This document shows positions 51,952 to 61,836 of a stretch of 64,000 bases of DNA, piece by piece. The notes beneath the pieces were generated by a model that saw only the letters and a program-made list of their open reading frames with translations, was not told where the DNA came from and did not search any database. Source of the DNA: Gemmatimonadota bacterium (lineage in GTDB: Bacteria; Gemmatimonadota; Gemmatimonadetes; Longimicrobiales; Gaopeijiaceae); assembly GCA_028873595.1 (NCBI GenBank), contig JAPPOV010000003.1, forward strand, positions 44,868 through 108,867, written 5' to 3'. A program made the position numbers and the translations under genes. The stretch's first letter is position 1. Each line of letters starts with the position of its first letter.

Positions 51952-53414
51952 TCCACCAGGAGGCGAGTCGGAAAGCCCGTTCCCCCCTTTCGCTGATACG
52001 ACAGCTTACCTTCGCCCCACGCGGTACCGGCGATATCGAGATGCGCCCATGGCGCGTCTCCTGCGAACTCCTTGAGGAACGCACCCGCCGTGATCGACCC
52101 CCCCGGTCGACCACCGATGTTCTGCAGATCGGCGTAGTTCGAGTCGAGCTGCTTGGTGTACTCACTCCACAGGGGAAGAGGCCAGCAGCGCTCGCCCGAC
52201 GCATCCCCTGCTTCCCGGAGTTCATGGACGAGATCGTCATCGTTACCCATCACCGCTGCGGCGTGGTGTCCCAGAGCGATGATGACCGAGCCGGTGAGGG
52301 TCGCGCAGTCCACCATGGCTGCCGGCTTCATGCGTGCGCCCCACGCCAATGCGTCGGCAAGGATCAGCCGGCCCTCCGCGTCCGTGTTGATGACTTCGAT
52401 CGTCTTGCCGGCGAGGCTCGAGATCACATCCCCCGGCTTTGTCGCGGTACCCGAGGGCATGTTGTCCGAAGACGGTACGAGACCGACGACATTCGCCTTT
52501 ACTCCGAGTTCGGCGATCGCCTGCATCGCGCCGATGACAGCGGCGCCACCAGACATGTCGTACTTCATCTCCTCCATGCCCTGAGACGGCTTGATGGAGA
52601 TTCCACCAGAATCGAACGTCAGCCCCTTGCCGACGAGGACGATCGGAGCGTCACCCTCCTCGCCTCCGCGGTGCTCCATGATGATGAAGCGCGCCTCCTC
52701 CTCGGATCCCCTGGTCACCGAGAGGAGCGCATGCATTCCTTCTTCGCGCATCCGAGCCTCGTCGAAGACCGTCACCTCGAGTCCGACCGAACCACCCATC
52801 CGCGCTGCTTCCTCAGCGAGGTGACTGGGCGTCGCAACGTTGCCCGGCCGATCCTGAAGGGATCGACAGAAATTCACCGCGCGAGCAATCGCCGCACCCG
52901 CGACGGCACCGGCGGACGAGGCCTCGGCTTCGCCTCCGACCAGATCGACGGACGTCACCAGTACAGTCGGCGATTCCTCGTCGTCAGCCTGGAGCTCTGT
53001 GAATTTCCACGCCGCCAGGCCCGCGCCCTCGGCCACGGCCTGGGCTGCAGCCTCGGCAGCCACGCCGTCCAACCCATCGAGTGAGATGGCCAGAGATTCG
53101 AGCTTCAGGCGCTCCGCCACGCGCACTGCACGACCGGCGAACCTCCTCAGCGTTTCCGCGTCGAGGTCGTCCGCTTTCCCGATACCGAGGAGCACGACTC
53201 GCACAGGTCCGTGCTCGCCTCCATAGAGCACCACCTCATCGGACGTCTTACCCGTTGCGTCGCCCATCTCCATCGCAGCCGCCACGGCACGCCGGATCGC
53301 TGGGTCTCCTCCCTTGAGATACCCGTTCGCCGCATCACCACCCTCGACGACGGCAAGCGCGAGAAGTGGTGTGTCGTGTGCTTCCGTCTGGTCTTCGATG
53401 TAGCGAAGCCGCAT
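51927..53414 (-). CDS. pepA: Leucyl aminopeptidase (M17)
   Basis: A 495-residue M17 metallo-aminopeptidase that removes N-terminal residues from peptides in the cytoplasm. The C-terminal catalytic domain has the metal-binding VLVGKGLTFDSGGISIKPS, EEMKYDMSGGAAVIGAM and the family signature NTDAEGRLILADAL. The N-terminal regulatory domain is typical in size. It forms hexamers in characterised species and in some also binds DNA. The TonB-plug protein downstream overlaps its 3' end by 25 bases. Confidence 0.95.
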   Translation of the reverse strand: MRLRYIEDQTEAHDTPLLALAVVEGGDAANGYLKGGDPAIRRAVAAAMEMGDATGKTSDEVVLYGGEHGPVRVVLLGIGKADDLDAETLRRFAGRAVRVAERLKLESLAISLDGLDGVAAEAAAQAVAEGAGLAAWKFTELQADDEESPTVLVTSVDLVGGEAEASSAGAVAGAAIARAVNFCRSLQDRPGNVATPSHLAEEAARMGGSVGLEVTVFDEARMREEGMHALLSVTRGSEEEARFIIMEHRGGEEGDAPIVLVGKGLTFDSGGISIKPSQGMEEMKYDMSGGAAVIGAMQAIAELGVKANVVGLVPSSDNMPSGTATKPGDVISSLAGKTIEVINTDAEGRLILADALAWGARMKPAAMVDCATLTGSVIIALGHHAAAVMGNDDDLVHELREAGDASGERCWPLPLWSEYTKQLDSNYADLQNIGGRPGGSITAGAFLKEFAGDAPWAHLDIAGTAWGEGKLSYQRKGGTGFPTRLLVEWVRRRAG

Positions 53415-53484
53415 CGAATACCCCCCTCAGTTCGTTGGCGATCAGCGCCCTTACTTACCGGTCAGCCGATCGAGGTTCCATGGT

Positions 53485-53505
53485 GTGTCGGGCTCGTCCC
53501 GACAC
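53485..53505 (-). terminator. Hairpin after the glutamate-cysteine ligase-like gene
   Basis: A perfect 8-bp stem (GTGTCGGG at 53485-53492, CCCGACAC at 53498-53505) with a 5-base loop, located 7 bases beyond the stop of the minus-strand gene at 53512. It has no T-run, so it may end transcription weakly or protect the mRNA. Confidence 0.45.
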
Positions 53506-53511
53506 GACGAA

Positions 53512-54630
53512 TCAGTACCCGGTTCCCTCGCGTGTTTCAGCGACGAGATGGTCGACAACGGCCTTCAAGTCACCCGTCTCCTCGAAGACCGCCAGTTGAC
53601 GATCAGCACTCGTGCCCCGTTCGAAAATAGTGTGCGCGTACTCCACCTCGGCCCGACTGCCCAAATCGTCGAGAACGTCATCGAGAAACCAGCCGATCAG
53701 CTCTTCCAGAAGCTCTCTCGCCGGCCGCTCGGTCTCCTTCCCCAGGTCGAGCAGATTGCCCGCTACTCCGTATCGAACCGCCCGCCACTTGTTCTCTTCG
53801 ATGAGCGAGAGCGGATAGACCCGAAACGTCATGTTGTCGTGCCGAAGTTTCCACAGCTTGGCCACGAGCGCCTGGATGATCGCAGCGATACACACCGCCT
53901 CGTCGATCCGGGTGCAGATATCGCACAGACGGAACTCCAGCGTCGGGTAGAGGTGATGCGGGCGCAGATCCCACCAGATCTTCGATGCGTCCGGGATCGC
54001 GTTGGCGTTCACCAGCGACCGCACGATGTGCTCGTACTCGGCGTAGCTGCTGAACGTTGGAGGGATCCCGGTACGCGGGAAGTTCCGCCACTGCACGCTT
54101 CGATACGAACGCAGGCCGGTCGAGCGTCCCATCCAGAAGGGTGAACTGGTCGAGAGCGCGAGAATGTGCGGCAGGAAGTAACGAGAAACCTTCATGGCAT
54201 CGATGAGGAAGTCCCGATCCTCGATCCCGACATGCACATGCATTCCGAAGATCAGGTTCTTTCGCGCGAGATCCTGGAGATCCTGCTCGACGCCCAGGTA
54301 CCGCTCGAGGGGTGTGATCTCCTGCTCCATCCAGGAGGAGAACGGATGCGTCCCGGCCGCCAGCACCGCGAGACCGTCTTTCGCCGCCAACTCGATGACC
54401 GCCCGTCGCAGCCGCACGACCTCGTCGCGGATCTCGGTAGGCGTGGAGCATACTCTGCTCCCCACCTCGACGACGGACTGATGCAACTCGGGCTTGATCC
54501 CCTCGATCGTGATCTGCCCGTCCGAATCGAGGACCTGCGTGATATACGAGCGCAACTCACCGGTCTCGGGATCGACGATCTGATACTCCTCCTCGATCCC
54601 CAGCGTGAGCGACGGGTCCTTCACACTCAT
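53512..54630 (-). CDS. Carboxylate-amine ligase, glutamate-cysteine ligase GCS2 type (YbdK family)
   Basis: A 372-residue ATP-dependent ligase of the GCS2 family. Signature regions: [82 protein letters not shown] and [20 protein letters not shown]. Characterised YbdK shows weak gamma-glutamylcysteine ligase activity, and true function in most species is unsettled. Start ATG 54630 overlaps the icd stop as ATGA; the longer frame to 54669 reads only into icd. No gshB is adjacent. A thiol synthesis role is inferred. Confidence 0.88.
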   Translation of the reverse strand: MSVKDPSLTLGIEEEYQIVDPETGELRSYITQVLDSDGQITIEGIKPELHQSVVEVGSRVCSTPTEIRDEVVRLRRAVIELAAKDGLAVLAAGTHPFSSWMEQEITPLERYLGVEQDLQDLARKNLIFGMHVHVGIEDRDFLIDAMKVSRYFLPHILALSTSSPFWMGRSTGLRSYRSVQWRNFPRTGIPPTFSSYAEYEHIVRSLVNANAIPDASKIWWDLRPHHLYPTLEFRLCDICTRIDEAVCIAAIIQALVAKLWKLRHDNMTFRVYPLSLIEENKWRAVRYGVAGNLLDLGKETERPARELLEELIGWFLDDVLDDLGSRAEVEYAHTIFERGTSADRQLAVFEETGDLKAVVDHLVAETREGTGY

Positions 54631-56849
54631 ACCCCTGAGACGATTGCGTTCAGCGTGCCGCTCGGGCACATCGCGTCCGTCGTCTTCGCCTCATCCGGAC
54701 GGTAGTAACCGCCGACGTCCTGTGGACTTCCCTGTGCATCATCGAGCTCGGCGAGGATCCGCTCCTCGTTCTCGGCGAGGGCCGCGGCCACAGGAGCGAA
54801 ACGCTCCGCGAGCGCTGCGTCGGCGGTTTGAGCGGCGAGCGCCTGGGCCCAGTAGAGCGTCAGGTAGAAGGTGCTCCCGCGATTGTCGAGCTCCTTCACC
54901 TTCCGCGAGGGGGATCGTGCGTTGCCGAGGTATTCGGCCGTCGCCGTGTCCAGTGCGTCTCCGAGTACGTTTGCACCGGGATTATCGAAGTGCTCCCCCA
55001 GGTGCTGCAGTGAAGCCGAGAGAGCCATGTACTCGCCGAGGGAGTCCCAGCGCAGATGCCCTTCCTTCTCGAACTGCTGCACGTGCTTCGGCGCCGACCC
55101 TCCCGCCCCGGTCTCGAACAGCCCACCTCCGTTCAGAAGCGGAACGATCGAGAGCATGCGAGCACTGGTACCGATTTCCAGAATCGGGAAGAGATCCGTC
55201 AGGTAGTCCCGCAGCACGTTACCCGTAACCGAGATCGTGTCTTCGCCCCGACGGATACGCTCGAGGGAGAAGGTCATCGCATCGACCGGCGCCAGTATCT
55301 CGATCTGGAGGCCATCGGTTTCGTGATCGAGCAGGTACGCCTCGACCTTTCGGATGAGTTCCGCGTCGTGCCCCCGTTCCCGATTCAGCCAGAAGACCGC
55401 CGGCGCACCGGTCGCGCGCGCGCGACGAACAGCCAGACCCACCCAGTCGCGGATCGGCTCATCCTTTGTCTGGCAGGCACGCCAGATGTCGCCCTCTCCC
55501 ACGTCGTGCTGGAGCAGGACAGCGCCGTCAGCATCCACGATCCGCATCGTACCAGCTGCCGCCACCTCGAACGTCTTGTCGTGCGAACCGTATTCTTCTG
55601 CCTTCTGCGCCATCAGCCCGACATTCGGAACGCTTCCCATCGTCGAGGGGTCGAGCTGCCCATTCGCCTGGCAGTCGCGAACGACTGCGTCATAAATGCC
55701 GGCGTAGCTCGAGTCGGGAATCACCGCCTTCGTGTCCTGAAGTTCACCGTCCGCGTTCCAGAGGCGTCCCGAGTCACGGATCATCGGCGGCATCGATGCA
55801 TCGATGATGATGTCGCTCGGCACATGCAGGTTGGTGATGCCGCGATCGGAGTCCACCATCGCGATCCCCGGTCCCTGCGCGTACGCGGCCTCGATGTCGG
55901 CCTCGACCTCCGCCCGTTCCGAGTCGGACAGGCCGGAGATCTTCGAGAGAACGTCCCCGAAACCGTTATTTGCCGAAACCCCGAGTCGATCGAAGGCCTC
56001 GCCATGCTTCTCGAACACGGTCTTGAAGAAGACCCGGACGGCATGTCCGAAGATGATGGGGTCCGAAACCTTCATCATCGTCGCCTTCATGTGCAGAGAG
56101 AACAGTACCCCCTTCTCCTTCGCGTCCCGTACCTGCTCGTCGAGGAACGTGACGAGCGCATCACGGCTCATGTACGTCGCGTCGAGGACCTCACCCTTCT
56201 GAAGTTTCAGGTCGTCCTTCAGGACCGTGACGGTCCCGTCGACGGACACGTGCTCGATCCGGGCGATGGTCTCCGCCGGCAGCGTCACGGACGTTTCATT
56301 GTGACGAAAGTCCCCGCCGGACATCGTCGCGACATGGGACGAGGAATCGTCCGGCCAGGCGCGCATCCTCGGCGGATTGGCACGAGCGAAATCCTTCACG
56401 GACTTCGGAGCACGTCGATCCGAATTCCCCTGACGGAGGACCGGATTCACAGCGCTGCCCTTGATCGAGTCGTAGCGAGCTTTGATACCGCGCTCCTCGT
56501 CATTGGCCGGCTCGTCCGGATAGTCGGGCAGTGGGTAGCCCTGAGCCTGCAGCTCGGCGACACACGCCTTCAGCTGCGGAATCGAAGCGCTGATGTTCGG
56601 CAGCTTGATCACGTTGGCTTCCGGCGTCTCGACCAGTTGGCCCAGCTCGGCCAAGTCATCCGGAACGGCCCGATCGCCGAGCACGTCCGGAAAGACCGCG
56701 AGAATTCGGCCGGACAGCGAGATATCCCGTGTCTCGACCGGGACACCGGTCGCACCGGCGAATGCTCGAATTACGGGCAGGAAGGCATGCGTCGCCAGGT
56801 ACGGCGCTTCGTCCGTCCAAGTATAGATGATCGACGGAGAACGAGTCAT
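54627..56849 (-). CDS. icd: NADP-dependent isocitrate dehydrogenase, monomeric type
   Basis: A 740-residue monomeric IDH (IDH-II), unrelated in length to the 415-residue dimeric enzyme. Diagnostic stretches include [102 protein letters not shown] and [19 protein letters not shown]. It converts isocitrate to 2-oxoglutarate in the citric acid cycle, giving NADPH. It is coupled to the ligase gene downstream. Together with mdh it represents the cycle in this window. Confidence 0.97.
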   Translation of the reverse strand: MTRSPSIIYTWTDEAPYLATHAFLPVIRAFAGATGVPVETRDISLSGRILAVFPDVLGDRAVPDDLAELGQLVETPEANVIKLPNISASIPQLKACVAELQAQGYPLPDYPDEPANDEERGIKARYDSIKGSAVNPVLRQGNSDRRAPKSVKDFARANPPRMRAWPDDSSSHVATMSGGDFRHNETSVTLPAETIARIEHVSVDGTVTVLKDDLKLQKGEVLDATYMSRDALVTFLDEQVRDAKEKGVLFSLHMKATMMKVSDPIIFGHAVRVFFKTVFEKHGEAFDRLGVSANNGFGDVLSKISGLSDSERAEVEADIEAAYAQGPGIAMVDSDRGITNLHVPSDIIIDASMPPMIRDSGRLWNADGELQDTKAVIPDSSYAGIYDAVVRDCQANGQLDPSTMGSVPNVGLMAQKAEEYGSHDKTFEVAAAGTMRIVDADGAVLLQHDVGEGDIWRACQTKDEPIRDWVGLAVRRARATGAPAVFWLNRERGHDAELIRKVEAYLLDHETDGLQIEILAPVDAMTFSLERIRRGEDTISVTGNVLRDYLTDLFPILEIGTSARMLSIVPLLNGGGLFETGAGGSAPKHVQQFEKEGHLRWDSLGEYMALSASLQHLGEHFDNPGANVLGDALDTATAEYLGNARSPSRKVKELDNRGSTFYLTLYWAQALAAQTADAALAERFAPVAAALAENEERILAELDDAQGSPQDVGGYYRPDEAKTTDAMCPSGTLNAIVSGV

Positions 56850-56973
56850 GTGGCCGGGGATTTGAGGGTGACGCGGAAGCCACTCTGGATGGAGTTCGAG
56901 TGCGCTGTCCGGGAGTGCGGCGCGGAAGTATAGACGTCTCAGGCCTCTTCTGCGAAGAGGGCGCAGCTCGGCG

Positions 56974-57028
56974 AAAAAAAAAGGAAAACCGGAGCCGCCT
57001 CATGGGTGTCCATGATGGGCGGCTCCGG
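56974..57028 (-). terminator. Intrinsic terminator of the phosphate-porin gene
   Basis: Read on the minus strand, CCGGAGCCGCC (57028-57018) and its perfect complement (56999-56989) form an 11-bp stem with an 18-base loop that has its own ATG-type pairs. A T-rich run (TTTTCC then nine T) follows directly. It lies about 55 bases after the porin stop and before icd. Confidence 0.85.
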
Positions 57029-57082
57029 AACGCGCGGTGTTCGTGCAGGAGGTTCGGCTCGAAGCCACCTCCAAACGGAGTC

Positions 57083-58204
57083 CTACCAGCTGATGCGGAG
57101 TCCCGTTACCCAGGAGGTGCCCGAATAGCTGCCGCCGTCGTTGGCGGTGTCTTGCATGTCACCGAACGCCAAGCCGCTCTGCAGCTTCAGCTTGTGACCG
57201 TAGATGTAGTAGTTCACCCCCGTATAGAACTCCCGGTAACGGTCTCCCCGACCGGAGATCGCCTGATTCTCATATCGGGCAAGACGCACGCCGTTGGGAT
57301 CATCGCTGGTCACGTGTGTGAAGCGTCCGACAACCTGCACTCGTTCGTTCAGATCCACATGCGGGAGCAGTTGAGCACCCCAGAGATCGCTCTGACCCAG
57401 GTAGCCGACTCCGGTGGTTACGTCTGCGCTGATCCCCCACACGCCATCCGTGACGCTCAAGCTGAGCGAAGCGACGTGCTCGAGTGCCCGGGTGAACGAG
57501 TTCTGAGGGTCTTCGCTCTGATTGATGTAGTCGACCCTGACGTCGAACGCGTCCGCGCCGAAGTGCTCGGAGAGGTCGTAGCCGAGCGACAACAGCGTGA
57601 AGATGGCACCGTTGAACTCGCCGAACTCGCGATTCGCCTCACCCGCCGAGTAGGCACCGGCATGATAGTTCCAGCCCGACTTGCCCCCCGCCACGCTGAG
57701 ACCGGGCATGTATTCCTGAGGGAACCACATGTTGTTGGCGAGGTTGCTGCGATCGATCGTAAGCAGCTCTTTCGACGACGTTGCACCATCGAGCGTGAAC
57801 GGGACACTCTGCTTGCCGATGGCGAACTCCACATCGCCGTTCGGCGCCCACTCGAGCTTGGCATCGGTCAGGCGTTTGTAGAACGGATCTCGCTCCTGCG
57901 GATTGAAATCCGCCTCGATCTGAAGTGTGAACTCGCGAAAGAGTTCCCATTTCGCACCAAAGCGGAAGCGGCGGACATTCCACTCGTCATGGCGTACCCC
58001 GTCATCGCTCACTCGAGCGTAGTCGGCCTGAAACCGGCCACTGAGCACCATGCTCTGTACCACGGGATTGTCCTCGTTCTCGTACCACTCGGCGAATTGC
58101 CAGGCACGGTCAAACCCGGAAGGCTCATCCTGAGCGGCCGCGGTCGACGCGAGTGTGAGCAGACACAGGACAACCGTGTGGCTCACCACCAACCGCCGGC
58201 TCAT
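57083..58204 (-). CDS. Phosphate-selective porin (OprO/OprP-like)
   Basis: An outer-membrane beta-barrel protein of about 373 residues (start ATG 58204; ATG 58228 with a distant AAGGAG adds eight residues). A signal peptide ends near STAAAQ. Family-like features are DEWNVRRFRFGAKWELFREFTLQIEADF, the DRSNLANNMWFPQEYMPGL segment, and the end GTSWVTGLRISW. OprO/OprP proteins form anion channels for phosphate or pyrophosphate and are usually turned on under phosphate starvation. The pst-phoU genes lie 270 bases upstream on the same strand, which supports a phosphate role. An Arg/Lys selectivity ladder could not be checked by eye. Confidence 0.85.
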   Translation of the reverse strand: MSRRLVVSHTVVLCLLTLASTAAAQDEPSGFDRAWQFAEWYENEDNPVVQSMVLSGRFQADYARVSDDGVRHDEWNVRRFRFGAKWELFREFTLQIEADFNPQERDPFYKRLTDAKLEWAPNGDVEFAIGKQSVPFTLDGATSSKELLTIDRSNLANNMWFPQEYMPGLSVAGGKSGWNYHAGAYSAGEANREFGEFNGAIFTLLSLGYDLSEHFGADAFDVRVDYINQSEDPQNSFTRALEHVASLSLSVTDGVWGISADVTTGVGYLGQSDLWGAQLLPHVDLNERVQVVGRFTHVTSDDPNGVRLARYENQAISGRGDRYREFYTGVNYYIYGHKLKLQSGLAFGDMQDTANDGGSYSGTSWVTGLRISW

Positions 58205-58367
58205 GCGGTGCTCTTGGGAACAGGTCATGGGTACGTCAGCTCCTTCGCTTTCGGTGTTCGGCTGCCCGAGCCCGCCGGAGCGTTCTCCGAACGACTCGGG
58301 AATCCAGGCCCAACCCCGCGTGGTCGCGGAATCGTTACGCCTTCGTCTTGACTCTGTAGATTAGGCG

Positions 58368-58405
58368 CTTTGTGTCACGACGAGTCGCATTGTCGTGTAA
58401 CAAAG
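58368..58405. promoter_or_regulatory. Long imperfect inverted repeat between pst genes and the porin gene
   Basis: Arms CTTTGTGTCACGAC (58368-58381) and GTCGTGTAACAAAG (58392-58405) match as an inverted repeat at 12 of 14 positions around a 10-base centre. It lies about 165 bases upstream of the porin start and 97 bases past the pstB1 stop. No T-run follows on either side, so I prefer a protein-binding site to a terminator. It is not the direct-repeat layout of an E. coli Pho box. Confidence 0.45.
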
Positions 58406-58501
58406 ACGTCACAGCGACGAGACTGCTGCGGGGCATCGAACATGGGTGGAAGCGCGCGTCGGACAATGCCGGATGGCGAAGCACCCGACGGCAAACAGGC
58501 C

Positions 58502-59269
58502 TCAGCCGTATCGTCCCTCGATGTAGTCGGCTGTCTCGGGCAGTTCAGGAGACAGAAACAGCTCCTCTGTCGGGCCGAGCTCCATCATCTTGCCGAGGAG
58601 CATGAATGCGCATTCCTCACTGGCGCGACGTGCCTGAGCCATGTTGTGCGTGACAATCAGGATGGTATACGAGCCCCGTAGGCCCCAGATCAGAGCTTCG
58701 AGGGCCTCTGTCGCCTTCGGGTCGAGCGCCGACGTCGGCTCGTCCATCAGGAGCACGGAGGGCTTGACCGGCAGCAACCGGGCAATGCAGAGCTTCTGCT
58801 GCTCCTCGAGAGACAACGATGTCGCCCGCTGGCTCAAACGGTCCTTCACGTCGTCCCAGAGCAGCACCTGTTGGAGTGCGTCCTCGACCAACGCGTCTTC
58901 CTCCGCACGCGAAACCTTCTCGTCTCCGCGATGGATCCGGTGACTGAAGAGGACATTGTCCCGAATCGAGAGCGGCAGCGGATTCGGGCGCTGGAACACC
59001 ATACCCACTTCCTTGCGCAGTCGCGCCAGCTCGACGCCTTCGGCAAAGATATCCTCTCCCATGACGTCGATCGCTCCGGTAGTTCGGACATAGCCGAGGC
59101 GCTCGTTGACGCGGTTGATCGTACGCAGAAGCGTGGACTTCCCACATCCCGAGGGTCCGATGAGCGACGTGATCATCCCCTGCTTCACCCGAATGTTCAC
59201 ATCGAACAGAGCTTGAAACGTCCCGTACCAGAGGTTCAGGTCGCGAGTCTCGATGGCAATCTCAGCCAA
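58502..59269 (-). CDS. pstB1: Phosphate transporter ATP-binding protein PstB, copy with degenerate signature motif
   Basis: A 255-residue ABC ATPase of the Pst phosphate importer. Walker A GPSGCGKST (38-46), Q-loop VFQRPNP with Gln93, Walker B VLLMDEPTSALDP (172-184) and the H-switch VTHNMAQA (His208) are intact. The ABC signature, normally LSGGQ, reads LSLEEQ (152-157), losing both glycines. The end ADYIEGRYG is the usual PstB tail. It is encoded next to a second PstB whose losses are complementary, so the pair probably works as a heterodimer with one full ATP site. Start overlaps the upstream pstB2 by 8 bases. Confidence 0.93.
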   Translation of the reverse strand: MAEIAIETRDLNLWYGTFQALFDVNIRVKQGMITSLIGPSGCGKSTLLRTINRVNERLGYVRTTGAIDVMGEDIFAEGVELARLRKEVGMVFQRPNPLPLSIRDNVLFSHRIHRGDEKVSRAEEDALVEDALQQVLLWDDVKDRLSQRATSLSLEEQQKLCIARLLPVKPSVLLMDEPTSALDPKATEALEALIWGLRGSYTILIVTHNMAQARRASEECAFMLLGKMMELGPTEELFLSPELPETADYIEGRYG

Positions 59270-60026
59270 ACCGACCCTCCACGTAGTCTCGGGTCCGCTG
59301 ATCCTTCACCGTGCCGGTGAAGAGCTCTTCCGTCTCGGCAACTTCCACGAGTTCGCTCTCCAGGAAGAACGCCGTTCGATCGGCCAGGCGTCGCGCCTGC
59401 TGAACCAGATTGGTGACGAGCACGATGGTGATCTCGTCCTTGAGTTCCTTCAACACGTCCTCGATGCGCATCGTGGTCACAGGGTCGACCGCGATCGAGA
59501 ACTCGTCCAGGAGGAGCAGCTCGGGCTCCTGTGAGAGGGCACGAGCAATCGTGAGCCGCTGCTGCTGGCCACCTGACAGGAGGCTGCCGAGCGCATCGAG
59601 GCGATCCTTGACCTCGTCCCAGAGCGCGGCACGGGTCAGGCAACGCTCCACGATGTCGTCGAGCTGCGCCTTCTTCTTGATTCCAGCGAGCTTCGGCGCG
59701 AACGCCACGTTCTCGTAGATGCTCATGGGGAGACCAACCGGCAGCGGAAAAACCACTCCGACCTTTCGGCGCAGGGCATACACGTTCCGCACGGCGCTGA
59801 TGTCCTGACCCTCGAAGAGGATCGTTCCTCGGACGGTCATGTTTGTGTCGAATTCCTCCATACGATTGAGCGCTCGAAGGAACGACGTCTTTCCGCTGTT
59901 CGCAGGTCCGATGATCCCGAAGATCTCGTTCGGGAGCACGTCGAGACTGATTCCGTCGAGCGCAACCTTGTCGCCGTAAAGGACCGACAGCTCCCGAACC
60001 GAGAGTTTGGGCGTCGCGTCTACCAT
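59262..60026 (-). CDS. pstB2: Phosphate transporter ATP-binding protein PstB, copy with degenerate Q-loop and H-switch
   Basis: A 254-residue ABC ATPase, clearly PstB-like (end RDYVEGRFG). Walker A GPANSGKT (40-47) and a perfect signature LSGGQQQR (150-157) are present, and Walker B LLLLDE keeps the Glu. The Q-loop Gln is Pro94 (VVFPLPVGLP), the H-switch His is Asn206 (VTNLVQQ), and the D-loop reads FSIAVDP instead of PTSALDP. Its good signature complements the bad one of pstB1, and its bad catalytic switch sits opposite that motif. It overlaps pstA by 7 bases. See findings for the asymmetric-dimer model. Confidence 0.92.
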   Translation of the reverse strand: MVDATPKLSVRELSVLYGDKVALDGISLDVLPNEIFGIIGPANSGKTSFLRALNRMEEFDTNMTVRGTILFEGQDISAVRNVYALRRKVGVVFPLPVGLPMSIYENVAFAPKLAGIKKKAQLDDIVERCLTRAALWDEVKDRLDALGSLLSGGQQQRLTIARALSQEPELLLLDEFSIAVDPVTTMRIEDVLKELKDEITIVLVTNLVQQARRLADRTAFFLESELVEVAETEELFTGTVKDQRTRDYVEGRFG

Positions 60027-60895
60027 TTGCGCTTGTTCCGCAGGTAGACACGGAAGGCGATCGACGTGGCGTTCATCACCAGCACCATCGAAATCAGGAC
60101 CAGAGCCACACCGAAAGGCAGCGCGTCGGGCACATCAGGCACCTGTGTCGAAACGACGTACAGGTGGAGTGACATCGCCATCGTCTGATCCAGAACCCCC
60201 TGTGGCAGAAACGGCAGGAACGCGGCTGCACCGGTAAACATGATGGGCGCTGTCTCGCCCGCCGTGCGAGAAACCTCGAGGATCACACCCGTCAGAATTC
60301 CGCTGATGGAGTTTGGCAACACCACCTTTCGGATCGTCTGCCACCGGGTGGCTCCCATGTTCCAGCATGCCTCACGGAACGCATGGGGGACCGCCTGCAG
60401 AGACTCGCGCGTGGCCACGATCACGATGGGGAGCGTCATCACCGCGAGCGTCAACGATGCAGCGAGGATGCTACGACCGAAGCCGAAGAACACGACGAAC
60501 GCGCCGAGTCCGAACAGCGCGTGAACGATCGAAGGGACACCGGCCAGGTTGATGATGGCCAGGTTGATGGCCCTCGTGAGCCAGTTGTCCGGGGCGTATT
60601 CGGAGAGGTAGACGGCCGCAGCCACCCCGATCGGGACGGAGGCGATCAGGGCCACGGTCACGATCCACACCGTACCGATCAGAGCCGTGAAGATTCCTCC
60701 AGCGGTCATTCCGTTGGTCGGGACCTCGGTCAGGAAGCCCCACGAAAGCACAGGTGCGCCACGCTGGATCAGGATTCCCATGATGAGGACGACGGGCACG
60801 ATGAGAAGCACCGTCATCATCAGGAAGAGTGTCTTGACGAGCCACTCGACCCGGCGGTTCTGCTGATCGAGCGTCGTTCGGGCAAACATGCTCAT
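60020..60895 (-). CDS. pstA: Phosphate ABC transporter permease PstA
   Basis: A 291-residue inner-membrane subunit with six predicted helices. Family segments: GAPVLSWGFLTEVPTNGMTAGGIFTALIGT, VAAAVYLSEYA, INLAGVPSIVHALFGLGAFV, and the cytoplasmic coupling (EAA) loop VPHAFREACWNMGATRWQTIRKVVLP that docks on the ATPase. It forms the channel with PstC. The start overlaps the pstC stop as ATGA. Order pstS-phoU-pstC-pstA-pstB2-pstB1 is clear here, with phoU unusually early. Confidence 0.95.
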   Translation of the reverse strand: MSMFARTTLDQQNRRVEWLVKTLFLMMTVLLIVPVVLIMGILIQRGAPVLSWGFLTEVPTNGMTAGGIFTALIGTVWIVTVALIASVPIGVAAAVYLSEYAPDNWLTRAINLAIINLAGVPSIVHALFGLGAFVVFFGFGRSILAASLTLAVMTLPIVIVATRESLQAVPHAFREACWNMGATRWQTIRKVVLPNSISGILTGVILEVSRTAGETAPIMFTGAAAFLPFLPQGVLDQTMAMSLHLYVVSTQVPDVPDALPFGVALVLISMVLVMNATSIAFRVYLRNKRKW

Positions 60896-61836
60896 TGTTT
60901 CTTGCCCACTCCCTTCACGACGATGTCCGCCGTGAGGTTGATGACGAAGGTCACGACGAAGAGGAAGATCCCCAGGGTGAAGAGCACGCCGTAGTGATCG
61001 GAGCCCCTCGCCGTATCCCCAAGTTCGGCCGCGATCGTCGCCGTAAGGGCCCGTACCGAGTCGAAGGGGCTCGTAGGAATATTGATGGCGTGGCCGCTCG
61101 CCATCAGGACGGCCATCGTCTCGCCGAAGCCGCGCCCTACACCGAGTAGCACAGCGGCCATGAGGCCATTCTTCGCGGCCGGGAGGACCACCTTGAACAC
61201 GACCTGCCAGCGGGTAGCACCCATGGCTTCAGCCGCTTCACGGTAGGCGTCGGGAACGGCTTTCAGTGCGTCTTCCGCGATCGTGGTCATGATCGGCGCA
61301 GCCATGAGACCCAGGATCACCCCCGCGTTGAGTACGCTGAGGCCCACGGGTACATCGAACATGTCGATGATGAGCGGATTCATGATCGACATGCCGATGA
61401 ACCCCCATACCACGGATGGGATCGCAGCCAGGAGCTCAACGAGCACCTTGAGCGACTCACGCATGCGCCCGGACGCAAACTCTGCGATGTAGATCGCGGC
61501 CCCGAGCGAGAACGGAACGGCGACCAGCATGGCCAGCCCCGTCACGCTGGCCGTACCTGCCATGAGCGCGAGAATCCCGTACGTCGGATTCCGCTCGGAA
61601 GTGGGTCGCCAGTTCATGGATGTGAAGAACTCCTTCAGATCCAGCGTGCCCAGCGCGAAACCCAGCCCTTCACGGGTAACGAAGATGAAGATTCCGATGA
61701 TGAAGATGATCGCGGACACACCTCCGACGAACACACCAACCGATACCGCACGGTCGACATACCAGTCTCGACCCCGCGTGTTGAAGTCGTCGGCGATGCT
61801 GCCTGGAAGAGCGTCCGCCTGGACGTCAGCGGGCAT
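60892..61836 (-). CDS. pstC: Phosphate ABC transporter permease PstC
   Basis: A 314-residue inner-membrane subunit with about six helices. Identified by FVTREGLGFALGTLDLKEFFTSMNWRPTSERNPTYGILALMAGT-like sequence, AIYIAEFASGRMRESLKVLVELLAAIPSVVWGFIG, and the coupling loop VPDAYREAAEAMGATRWQVVFKVVLPAAKNG. Partner of PstA in the phosphate channel. It overlaps phoU upstream by 11 bases and pstA by 4, so the whole system should be translated from one mRNA. Confidence 0.95.
   Translation of the reverse strand: MPADVQADALPGSIADDFNTRGRDWYVDRAVSVGVFVGGVSAIIFIIGIFIFVTREGLGFALGTLDLKEFFTSMNWRPTSERNPTYGILALMAGTASVTGLAMLVAVPFSLGAAIYIAEFASGRMRESLKVLVELLAAIPSVVWGFIGMSIMNPLIIDMFDVPVGLSVLNAGVILGLMAAPIMTTIAEDALKAVPDAYREAAEAMGATRWQVVFKVVLPAAKNGLMAAVLLGVGRGFGETMAVLMASGHAINIPTSPFDSVRALTATIAAELGDTARGSDHYGVLFTLGIFLFVVTFVINLTADIVVKGVGKKQ

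Noticed and set aside
55056-56933. A 625-codon open frame on the plus strand
   Set aside because: It is antisense to icd over its whole length and has no domain-like sequence.
59262-60026. PstB2 as a pseudogene or another kind of ABC protein
   Set aside because: The frame is intact, keeps Walker A, LSGGQ, the Walker B Glu and the PstB-specific C-terminus, and overlaps its neighbours as in an active operon; the changes are limited to switch residues.
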